Assembly (NCBI GenBank): GCA_002354095.1
Contig: DEKX01000019.1
Coordinates: 73,070 to 137,069 of the forward strand
Source: Prevotella sp. UBA2711
Lineage (GTDB): Bacteria; Bacteroidota; Bacteroidia; Bacteroidales; Bacteroidaceae
Length of the DNA stretch: 64,000 nt
Direction of reading: 5' to 3'
Shown here: positions 57,110 to 64,000 of the stretch, piece by piece
Layout of the letters: every line of letters starts with the position of its first letter
How positions within the stretch are numbered: position 1 is the stretch's first letter
The notes under the pieces: model-generated
The model's database searches: none
What the model was told of the DNA's origin: nothing
Seen by the model: only the letters and a program-made list of their open reading frames with translations
Program-made: the position numbers and the translations under genes

Positions 57110-59146
57110 TCATGCTTCGTCGGGGAGTGTGAAGACAAAGCGGGCACCATTGGTATAGGAGGTGTCGAGCTTGATGTCACCGCCTAAACGACGGGCTATA
57201 CTGCGTGCCACACTAAGACCGATACCTGTACCATCATAATAATTGTCTAATTGGGTGAACTCCTCGAAGATGCGTTCGGCTTCGTATGGGGGTACTCCTA
57301 TGCCTGTATCTGTCACGGTATAGACCACCATACGGGCGGCATCATCGATGGTGATGCGGAGTTCGATACTGCCTTTCTTGGTGAATTTCACGGCGTTGTT
57401 CAGCAACAGGGCCAACGCGCGTGAGGCAGAGTGGGAATTGGTGCGGATGGGTTTGTCAACGTCTTGCTCGAATTCCAGATTGAAAGTGAGATGGTTGATT
57501 CCCTGTATATCGGAATTCTCCACTGCCATGGCTGCTATCTGAACCGTAGTGACATCATCGGAACGTTCGATGACGGTCTTGCTGTGTATGTCAGACAGCT
57601 CAATCATCTTATTTACAAGCTCGGTGATGCGCTTGGTGTTGGTGGTTATTCGTGTATTGATGTCCGCACGCTCGGCTTCGTCAAGTTCTACTTCCGGCGA
57701 GGTGAGCACCTGAGTGAAGCCGCTGAGGATGTTCAGCGGGGTGCGTATCTCGTGAGATATCTGTTGGATGAAGTCGGTCTTCATGCGTGATGATTCTTCA
57801 GCTCGCTTATTGGCAAAGACCAGTTCCTTGTTCTTCTCGGCTAACTCCTTGTTCTTCTCCGATAGTTTTTTGGCATTACGCAGGCGAATCAAGGTAATGA
57901 CTACAATAGAGATGAGTATCAGCATGACCGCTACCATAATGGCGATATACATCTGATTACGCAACATAGTCTGTTGCTTGGCTATCTGATTCTCTTTCTC
58001 CTGTGTCTCATACATAATAGCCAACTCTTCGGCATTATGTTGGCGTTCGTATCTGTAGATAGAATCCGACGAATCAACGATGCGCTCAGCCATTTTTAGG
58101 GCTTGTTTCGTGCGTCCTGATCTGAGATAAGCTTTCAGATAGGGTGTCAGATAGGACTTCAGGTAATAGAGCGATAGGGGAGTGTCCCATGACTGAATGA
58201 CGGAATCGACTTTTGGAGTGATGTCAGCCAGATCGTTCCAACGCTCAGCAAGCTCCAGATATTCACTATGTTCGATGAGTCCCTTGCTGGTTTTCGAATA
58301 GTCGGTACCTACAAATCGCTGATAAGCCATTTGTGCCTCCTTGGGGCGATTGGTCTTGATATAGACCAGCGCTTTGTGGGTATTAATGCCAGCAGTATAT
58401 TCTTCAGCGATTGTCTTAGTGCATTCCGGATGTGACGACATGCGGGCGATAGCCTCTTCGGCTTGGGGAATCCATTTTTCTGCTTCTTCAAATTGTCCGG
58501 TACTGGTGTAGGCATCTATTATATTATAGGTGATGCGCGACCAGGTATAAAGGTGATCAAAGGTCGGGTTGACACTGGCTAATTGTTTGAGGGTGTTCCA
58601 TGCCTGTGTGAAGTTCTTCTCTGCCTCGGTATAGTGCCCTAACTGCATCTGACTATAACCGATGTCGTGGAGGAGAATAGCCGACCAGTAGTGTCCAATC
58701 TGAGTGGTGTCCTTCTGGATAACGGAATAGGCTTCCGTCGCAATGTCGATAGCTCCTTCCTGATCGCCTTTGACCGTGAGGATGGTGGACAACTGGTCGG
58801 AGACGTAATAATACATGGAAGGACGTTCCTGCAACAGGTCGTCATTGACCAGCGAGCGTTTGAAGTATAGCTCGGCACTGAGCTCCTGTCCTAATTTGTA
58901 GTGTATCTGTCCACGATAGTAGTTGGCTTTCCCCTCGGAAATTTTTTTCTTGCTTTCTAAATTGTCAATCACTTTTAGGGCGCTGTCCAAATCCTTTTCC
59001 ATCACCTGCTCGATCATCGAGTCTTGGGTAAAGTCTTTATTCTTGCCTGAGAACCCCTTTCGCTGCATGCTGTCACACCCTGTCAGTGCAACAAGAATGA
59101 CAAGGCTTGATATGGATAAAAGATGAAACAGTTTCTTTGGGTTCAT
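57110..59146 (-). CDS. TPR-containing sensor histidine kinase 2 (lipoprotein-type N-terminus, no receiver)
   Basis: 678 aa from MNPKKLFHLLS at 59146; an ATG at 59194 sits in the preceding terminator hairpin. Lipobox ALTGC (Cys24), a long TPR-like sensor (about 40-390), one transmembrane helix (about 415-435), a coiled-coil linker (EKNKELAEKNKEL), HisKA with ISHEIRTPLN (His465) and HATPase with LNNAVKFTKKG, DTGIGVPPYEAE and GTGIGLSVARSIARRLGG. No receiver or DNA-binding domain, and no response regulator next to it. Confidence 0.92.
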   Translation of the reverse strand: MNPKKLFHLLSISSLVILVALTGCDSMQRKGFSGKNKDFTQDSMIEQVMEKDLDSALKVIDNLESKKKISEGKANYYRGQIHYKLGQELSAELYFKRSLVNDDLLQERPSMYYYVSDQLSTILTVKGDQEGAIDIATEAYSVIQKDTTQIGHYWSAILLHDIGYSQMQLGHYTEAEKNFTQAWNTLKQLASVNPTFDHLYTWSRITYNIIDAYTSTGQFEEAEKWIPQAEEAIARMSSHPECTKTIAEEYTAGINTHKALVYIKTNRPKEAQMAYQRFVGTDYSKTSKGLIEHSEYLELAERWNDLADITPKVDSVIQSWDTPLSLYYLKSYLTPYLKAYLRSGRTKQALKMAERIVDSSDSIYRYERQHNAEELAIMYETQEKENQIAKQQTMLRNQMYIAIMVAVMLILISIVVITLIRLRNAKKLSEKNKELAEKNKELVFANKRAEESSRMKTDFIQQISHEIRTPLNILSGFTQVLTSPEVELDEAERADINTRITTNTKRITELVNKMIELSDIHSKTVIERSDDVTTVQIAAMAVENSDIQGINHLTFNLEFEQDVDKPIRTNSHSASRALALLLNNAVKFTKKGSIELRITIDDAARMVVYTVTDTGIGVPPYEAERIFEEFTQLDNYYDGTGIGLSVARSIARRLGGDIKLDTSYTNGARFVFTLPDEA

Positions 59147-59167
59147 GATTAACGTTTTAGGTTTTAA

Positions 59168-59203
59168 AGAAGGGACATGAGGAATATTGCTCACGCCCCT
59201 TCT
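59168..59203 (-). terminator. Hairpin terminator after the TonB-ExbD-TPR operon
   Basis: A 14-bp stem, AGAAGGGACATGAG (59168-59181) against CTCACGCCCCTTCT (59190-59203), with two mismatched or G-T positions and an 8-base loop. A short T/A-rich tail follows on the minus strand. Confidence 0.65.
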
Positions 59204-59217
59204 GGATTTTAATCTTA

Positions 59218-60645
59218 TTATTTCAGTGCCTGAATCTGCAGAGCTGCATTGTACTCTGGGTCGATTTGGAGAATCTTCCCGGCAAATGCCTTGGCACCAT
59301 CAATGTTCTTGTTGATGTAGGCATTGAACATCAGGTAGTGGTAGGCAGTCTTCAGCATGGTATCCTGACCCTTGGTGCGGTCGCTCTTGCCAGCCAACAG
59401 CGAAGCCAACTTCTCGTAGTAAGGCTTAGCCAGACTCTTCTCCATATCCTTGTCAAGCTTATTATTCAGATTTGCACGCATGTAGGTTGAATAAATTTCC
59501 TGAGAGGGATATTTCTGAACCAACTGGGCATAAACTTCGTCAGCCTTCTTGATCATCTCTATCTTCTTGGCATGATCAGCAGAAGCGTCACCGTCCTTGG
59601 TGTAGATATTAGCCAGTCCTTCCTCATCATCGTAGGTCAGGTCCTTCTTGTTGGCCAACATCTGCTTGTAATAATCGGTAGCCTTGGCGAAATCCTTGTT
59701 CTTCAGATAGGCATCGGAGAGGGTCTTCAGAATAGCCCACTTCTTAATCATTGAAGAGTCGTTTACCAATGCCAGAGCCTTGTCGTACTCACTGAAGGCA
59801 TTCTGCTGCTCACCCAGTGCATCGTAGATCAATGCTGAATAGTAGTGGTCGTACTCAGAATACTTAGCACTGTCGGTCTCGTTGAAATACTTGTAGATGT
59901 AAGCCTTGGCAGCATCGTAGTTCTTCAACTCATAGTTGCTGAACATAGCCAGACGGGTGAAGGTGGCATTGCGGGGCTTATCCTTCAGGCCCTGCTCGCA
60001 GGCTGCAAGTGCATCTTCAAAGTGGCCCTGGAAGTAGCTGGCACGTGCAAACTCGTTGATATAGTCCTTGTCCAACTGTGCGATGGGCACCTTCTTGAAC
60101 TCATTGTATGCTGATTTCTCGTCGCCTGCTACCATGTAGATGTGGCCCTTGATGGCGTCAACATTCACCTCAGGACAATTAGCCTTCAGTTCGTCCAACT
60201 TACGTGCAGCGCCATTGGGGTCAATCTTACGATATACCATAGCGTACTTGCGATAAGCCTCTGACAACTTCTTGTCGTAATAGATGGCCTGATCATAATA
60301 CTGTGCAGCAGCACCGCCATCATCGCCTAAGGCAGCGATGTCGCCCAACATCACGTAGGCAGGAGCGTACTTGTTCTTCGAGGCTGTCAGTGCATGCTCA
60401 GCATAAATGCGTGCATTGGCTGTGTCGCCTGCCTCGTAGAAAGCACGACCGAAAGCATACATCATTTCGGCATTCTTCCTGTTCTCCTTGTAGTAAGGCT
60501 TCATCTGCTTCTCAAGGTCAGCGGGTTTGCTACTAATGATTCTCTTCACTGCGTCGATGTCGGCCTTTGTGCCGTCCTGCGCATTCACCTGAGTACCGAA
60601 TCCTAACATCAGTACTCCCATTACCAAATATTTAATTGCTTTCAT
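59218..60645 (-). CDS. Secreted TPR-repeat protein of the TonB operon
   Basis: 475 aa; signal peptide MKAIKYLVMGVLMLGFGTQVNA. It is made of about ten TPR-type helix pairs through the whole length (AYVMLGDIAALGDDGGAAAQYYDQAIYY and similar). It ends in the cell envelope, where it may scaffold the TonB-ExbBD complex or help a cargo. It is the last gene of the exb-tonB-pstS set, separated from the PstS-like gene by 78 bp. Its function is unknown. Confidence 0.85.
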   Translation of the reverse strand: MKAIKYLVMGVLMLGFGTQVNAQDGTKADIDAVKRIISSKPADLEKQMKPYYKENRKNAEMMYAFGRAFYEAGDTANARIYAEHALTASKNKYAPAYVMLGDIAALGDDGGAAAQYYDQAIYYDKKLSEAYRKYAMVYRKIDPNGAARKLDELKANCPEVNVDAIKGHIYMVAGDEKSAYNEFKKVPIAQLDKDYINEFARASYFQGHFEDALAACEQGLKDKPRNATFTRLAMFSNYELKNYDAAKAYIYKYFNETDSAKYSEYDHYYSALIYDALGEQQNAFSEYDKALALVNDSSMIKKWAILKTLSDAYLKNKDFAKATDYYKQMLANKKDLTYDDEEGLANIYTKDGDASADHAKKIEMIKKADEVYAQLVQKYPSQEIYSTYMRANLNNKLDKDMEKSLAKPYYEKLASLLAGKSDRTKGQDTMLKTAYHYLMFNAYINKNIDGAKAFAGKILQIDPEYNAALQIQALK

Positions 60646-60723
60646 AATTCCTTATTATATGAATAGGTTAAACTTCTTGTTTTTAGTCTCTACATCCTTA
60701 TGACGTTTGTGCGACGGAATCGT

Positions 60724-61674
60724 TTATTCTTTATTGACAATTATTTGTCTCACATTCATGTTTGCCGTCTGGGGTAGCAACCCTGAACGGAGGATAATCA
60801 GCTGTCCCTTGGGCAACTGACAGAAATGTGTAAACGCCGAGGGCGTACCATTGCGTGTATCATTCAGCAATGCATAGATGGTGCGACGCAACGGGTAATT
60901 ACCATTATATAAATAGTATTGATAGGGCTTCCAGCTGTTTGCTTTCGTGGCTGAATCCAACTTGGACACGCCCATCACTGTTATATTCTTCTTGAAGGTG
61001 ACATTCGTGGTATCACGCTTGTCGTTGAGCCAGTTGCTTCCGATGATGCCCAGGGAGTTTTCGTGTTTCTCCACATAGTCAATCACTGCAGCACTGGTCT
61101 TCACAGCTCCGATATTGGGGTTTGTAAACTCTTTCCCTCCGAGGATGGAGTCTACACACCAGCGCACCGTGCTCGACAGGGGATTGTCGAATACAACATC
61201 AATAGCGCCTAACTTGGAGTTGGGATAGATTTCGCCCCACTTGGTAACTTCTCCCTTCAGGATACGTGCAAAGTCCTTGATGGTGATGCACGAGTCGGGA
61301 TTGCTGTTATTCACGATGATAGAAAGACCATCATAGGCGATGGGTATCGCACGGGGCAGAAACTTATGGTCTTGCAGACTCTTCTTCTCTTTGGCAGTAT
61401 AGTCGCGGGTGGTAAAAGCTAACCACGTTTCCTGCTTCAGCAGTTTCTCGACAGCCTCCTGCTCGTTCATGTATTCAACACCGATGGTGTCCAAACGCTG
61501 ACTGTTGAAATAGAAGAGTTCTTCATCAAGAATAGGGAAGAAGCTCTCATCAGCTACAAATTTCTCAGCAGCTTTCTGATAAGCTTCTTCCTTTTCAGGA
61601 TTAGGCTTGCTCCCACATGCGTGGAGCAAGCCTAAGATTAGTGCTAATCCAACGATCTTGTTGAATTTCGTCAT
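60724..61674 (-). CDS. PstS-like substrate-binding lipoprotein of the TonB operon
   Basis: 316 aa; lipobox LLHAC (Cys20). The type-2 periplasmic-binding fold is seen in IPIAYDGLSIIVNNSNPDSC, LGAIDVVFDNPLSSTVRW (phosphate-loop-like) and SLGIIGSNWLNDKRDT. It resembles phosphate-binding PstS but no PstCAB permease is nearby. It follows TonB by 3 bp, so its role is probably tied to the TonB complex and not to phosphate uptake. Confidence 0.82.
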   Translation of the reverse strand: MTKFNKIVGLALILGLLHACGSKPNPEKEEAYQKAAEKFVADESFFPILDEELFYFNSQRLDTIGVEYMNEQEAVEKLLKQETWLAFTTRDYTAKEKKSLQDHKFLPRAIPIAYDGLSIIVNNSNPDSCITIKDFARILKGEVTKWGEIYPNSKLGAIDVVFDNPLSSTVRWCVDSILGGKEFTNPNIGAVKTSAAVIDYVEKHENSLGIIGSNWLNDKRDTTNVTFKKNITVMGVSKLDSATKANSWKPYQYYLYNGNYPLRRTIYALLNDTRNGTPSAFTHFCQLPKGQLIILRSGLLPQTANMNVRQIIVNKE

Positions 61675-61677
61675 CGA

Positions 61678-62511
61678 TTACTGGAGTTTGAAGGTTACAG
61701 GAACTGTGTACTTCACACGTACGGCTGAACCGTTCTGCTTACCAGGAATCCAGCTTGGCATCTGCTTGAGCACACGTACAGCCTCCTTATCCAGTGAGGG
61801 ATCAACACCACGAACAACTTTTACGTCGGTGATGGATCCATCGCGCTCTACCACGAAGGTACATACTACGCGACCCTGTACACCATTCTCTTCAGCTACA
61901 ACCGGATACTTGATGTTGCTGGCCAGCCACTGCATCAGAGCACCTTGTCCACCAGGGAATGAAGGCATCTGCTCTACCACGTCGAAGACCTTGGTCTCCT
62001 CCACCTTTGGTGGCTCGGGTTCAGCAATGACTTCCTTGGCTTTCAACACCTCACCGGCTGTCTCGTCATTACCCTCCACAGTGAAGGCACCGATAGCGGT
62101 GTTGGTCTGTTGCAGTTCTTCCTGAGATTTCATCTCCTGATCTTCCTTCACTTCATTATCCTTCTTGATTTCAGGAACGGTGAAGGCTACAGAGCTCTTA
62201 ACGCGCTCAACCTCAATTTTCTCTGGTTCGGGCTCATCTTTCTTCTCAACCTTAGCTTCTTTCTTCTCAGCCAGGCTCTGGAGCTCTACGTCTGCCTCAA
62301 TGGCTGCATTCTGTGATGCGATGTAGTTCTCGATAGAAACCTTAGCAATGACGATAGCTGCTATGATTGCGAACATAACGAACATCGTGATGATGGCCTT
62401 CAGGTTACGAGCACCAGTATTTTTGCGCAGTTGATAAGCTCCGTATGCTTGGTTCTTACCTTCGAATACGAGGTCAACCCAGCCATTGTCTATAAGATCT
62501 ATTTTTCCCAT
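61678..62511 (-). CDS. tonB: Energy-transducing protein TonB
   Basis: 277 aa. Short cytoplasmic start, one transmembrane helix (about 38-58), a charged periplasmic spacer rich in Glu, Lys and Pro (PEPEKIEVERVKSSV, PEPPKVEETKVFDVV), and a C-terminal TonB domain (YPVVAEENGVQGRVVCTFVVERDGSITDVKVVRG, MPSWIPGKQNGSAVRVKYTVPVTFKL). It delivers proton-motive energy to TonB-dependent transporters such as SusC1 and SusC2. Confidence 0.96.
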   Translation of the reverse strand: MGKIDLIDNGWVDLVFEGKNQAYGAYQLRKNTGARNLKAIITMFVMFAIIAAIVIAKVSIENYIASQNAAIEADVELQSLAEKKEAKVEKKDEPEPEKIEVERVKSSVAFTVPEIKKDNEVKEDQEMKSQEELQQTNTAIGAFTVEGNDETAGEVLKAKEVIAEPEPPKVEETKVFDVVEQMPSFPGGQGALMQWLASNIKYPVVAEENGVQGRVVCTFVVERDGSITDVKVVRGVDPSLDKEAVRVLKQMPSWIPGKQNGSAVRVKYTVPVTFKLQ

Positions 62512-62538
62512 AGTTCTTTTCTACTTTTTAGGGGTTAA

Positions 62539-63204
62539 TCACTTGACACCTGCCTTTTGGATGAGTGCCTTATCATCATCACTCATCTTGTCAACATTGT
62601 CAATGACATACTTATCAACATTGCTAATGAGCATCTCGTCGAGGGCTGCCACCATATTTTCATACGTAGCAGTGTTCAGAGGACGGATGATGACTGTCAG
62701 TGTAGGAACTTTCTCGCCGTTGGGGAGTTCACCCTTCTTCAGCTTCTTGAGCGCTTCCTGATACTGCTCATCTGTCATCTTTGAGTTATACTCATTCTTC
62801 TTGGCATCCAACTCCTTCTTAGCCATCTTAATCTTGGCAATAGGATTGATACCTTCCTCGGTAGTATGCTCATTGAGAACTTTCTCAATACCATCCTTGC
62901 CGTAGGTGGTCTCCTTCACGCATGAGGGATCATCGTAGTTGGGCAGACCGGCAACGTAGTAAACCTTGTTGTTAGAAGCAAGGTACAGGGTGATGGTGTG
63001 AGAAGCCTTGGTCACCTGTTTCTGATCTTCATTCAGATTCTTCGTGTCGTCGTTTGATGGCATTGTCAGCTGCATAGCCTGCGGCTTAGCCAGTGTAGTA
63101 CAGAGCATGAAGAACGTGATCAACAGCATCATCATGTCTACCATTGGCGTGAAGTTCACGCGGGTATCCATTTTTTTCTGTTTGGATAGATTCTTTTTTG
63201 CCAT
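62539..63204 (-). CDS. exbD: ExbD/TolR-family biopolymer transport protein 2
   Basis: 221 aa. One transmembrane helix with FTPMVDMMMLLITFFMLCTTL, containing the conserved Asp of the proton path. The periplasmic domain has a long polar insertion (about 60-165), unlike the shorter classical ExbD. It lies 4 bp after the first ExbD and before TonB. Confidence 0.92.
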   Translation of the reverse strand: MAKKNLSKQKKMDTRVNFTPMVDMMMLLITFFMLCTTLAKPQAMQLTMPSNDDTKNLNEDQKQVTKASHTITLYLASNNKVYYVAGLPNYDDPSCVKETTYGKDGIEKVLNEHTTEEGINPIAKIKMAKKELDAKKNEYNSKMTDEQYQEALKKLKKGELPNGEKVPTLTVIIRPLNTATYENMVAALDEMLISNVDKYVIDNVDKMSDDDKALIQKAGVK

Positions 63205-63208
63205 AGTA

Positions 63209-63826
63209 CTATTCGTTTAAACGTTTAACATCGAGATTCGTAATGAGCTGGAAACGGTTCTCGTTCATGTCCTGAAGTTCTGACATCAGCTTCTTGATAG
63301 CCGCATAAGGGGTCTTCGAGTCGCATTTGATAGCGAGTTTGATGTCAGGATTAGCATCGCGGGCCGCTGTGACCCACTCTTGGAATTCGCTCTTGCCTCC
63401 CTTGATACTGTCAAGAGGAAGACCGAGCTTCTGGATTTCCTCGCCCATCTTCTCAGGTTCAAGGCTGAGGTATGCTGCCAACTGAGCCATGCTGGCACCT
63501 ACCATAGCATCCTCGCGGAAGTGCTTGACCTGGGTGGGGGTCAGCTGGACACCAAACTTATCGGTCATGATGTCGAGCATTGCCTGCATGTTGTTCTTGT
63601 TTTCAGTACCACAGAAGACCTTCCCCTCTGGCGTAACCAGAATGTTGAGGACATCTTGCTCTGGTATCTTCAGCTCTGACACTGAGTTAGGCGCGGTGAC
63701 TGATACTGGTTCCGGTGTCAAGAATGTTGAGGTCAACATGAAGAAACACAGAAGCAGCGTCATCACGTCTGACATAGGCGTCATGTCAATCCAGATGTCT
63801 TTTTTCTGTATCTTAATTTTAGCCAT
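63209..63826 (-). CDS. exbD: ExbD/TolR-family biopolymer transport protein 1
   Basis: 205 aa. The helix MTPMSDVMTLLLCFFMLTSTFL has the conserved Asp of the proton channel, and a periplasmic TolR-like domain follows (VTAPNSVSELKIPEQDVLNILVTPEGKVF). It is one of two different ExbD proteins in this cluster, next to ExbB; paired ExbDs are usual in Bacteroidetes. Confidence 0.93.
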   Translation of the reverse strand: MAKIKIQKKDIWIDMTPMSDVMTLLLCFFMLTSTFLTPEPVSVTAPNSVSELKIPEQDVLNILVTPEGKVFCGTENKNNMQAMLDIMTDKFGVQLTPTQVKHFREDAMVGASMAQLAAYLSLEPEKMGEEIQKLGLPLDSIKGGKSEFQEWVTAARDANPDIKLAIKCDSKTPYAAIKKLMSELQDMNENRFQLITNLDVKRLNE

Positions 63827-63865
63827 TCTAAAACGGTTTTAAAAGTTTTGAAATGGAACTAAAGA

Positions 63866-64000
63866 TTAAGCCTCGTTGTGGTTAGAATCGTATGTAGCTG
63901 CGATAGTGAAACCGATCTCGTCGAGAGCGTAAGTCAGCTTGTCGATCTTGTTAGAGAAGAAGTTGTAAACAACGGTAGCAACCCAAGAGGTCAAAATACC
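63866..64000 (-). CDS. exbB: ExbB/TolQ/MotA-family protein, partial (5' end outside window)
   Basis: The final 44 codons and stop (TAA at 63866-63868) of a protein ending GILTSWVATVVYNFFSNKID then KLTYALDEIGFTIAATYDSN and HNEA. The visible helix and tail match the C-terminus of Bacteroidetes ExbB/TolQ proton-channel proteins. It lies 39 bp before ExbD1 and starts the TonB operon. The assignment rests mostly on position. Confidence 0.75.
   Translation of the reverse strand, partial: GILTSWVATVVYNFFSNKIDKLTYALDEIGFTIAATYDSNHNEA

Noticed and set aside
60724..61674. Phosphate-uptake function for the PstS-like protein
   Set aside because: No PstC, PstA, PstB or PhoU gene nearby and strict placement in the TonB operon argue against a simple uptake role.
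1..64000. CRISPR arrays, tRNA or rRNA genes, phage or transposase genes
   Set aside because: None seen. The repeats present are short tandem, dispersed or palindromic types without CRISPR spacing, and no integrase or transposase frame was found.

Overview
The window looks like chromosome from a Prevotella-like member of the Bacteroidales. The evidence is SusC/SusD pairs, lipoproteins with Bacteroidetes-type lipoboxes, many promoters of the Bacteroidetes form TAnnTTTG about 7 bp before the predicted start, a PorT homologue, and an exbB-exbD-exbD-tonB-pstS-TPR cluster. No rRNA, tRNA, CRISPR array, prophage or insertion sequence was seen.

Bases 1-24516 are a fructan (levan/inulin-like) utilisation region. 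It has two tandem modules, each led by its own regulator. Module 1, reading right to left, is regulator 14662-16215, SusC1, SusD1, a DUF4960-type surface glycan-binding lipoprotein, a GH32 surface lipoprotein, a secreted 485-aa protein and a coupled 57-aa peptide. A separate operon (GH32 exo-enzyme then MFS sugar transporter) and a divergent GH2 enzyme lie beyond it. Module 2 is regulator 22990-24516, SusC2, SusD2 and a third GH32. The order resembles the Bacteroides thetaiotaomicron levan locus (BT1754-BT1765). The expected work flow is surface binding and cutting, import through SusC/SusD, periplasmic trimming by GH32 and fructose import by the MFS protein. A fructokinase is not visible and may lie left of base 1. 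The most striking feature is the regulator architecture: a lipoprotein-type N-terminus, a periplasmic sugar-binding domain, one membrane helix and a cytoplasmic AraC DNA-binding domain, with the kinase and receiver domains of hybrid two-component systems absent. Two short DNA boxes recur upstream of all three fructan operons.

Bases 24531-44868 are mostly housekeeping: lpxH, a DUF59 Fe-S protein, a His-rich Zn/Cd-type P-type ATPase, radC, a glycosyltransferase, efp, rpmH, a PASTA protein, a pseudouridine synthase, ddl, an acyltransferase, a lipoprotein, CapA/NlpC/M23 envelope enzymes, a recG-ispD-pfpI-pdxJ operon, nadK and a TPR histidine kinase. Several of these genes carry in-frame insertions of a five-unit, 7-bp repeat, and one glycosyltransferase also carries a 75-bp palindromic in-frame insertion.

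Bases 45083-50707 encode a complete MacB-like efflux system: ATPase, two permeases, membrane-fusion protein and TolC. Bases 50770-57036 hold a GH53 galactanase, a small basic protein, a stand-alone AICAR formyltransferase, a small helical protein, a 731-bp repeat-rich gap, a Fic protein, rplS, PorT and a two-cluster ferredoxin. Bases 57110-64000 hold a second TPR histidine kinase and the TonB energisation operon (TPR, PstS-like, TonB, two ExbD, start of ExbB), which would power the SusC transporters.

All calls come from reading the sequence and recalled family knowledge; no database search was run.
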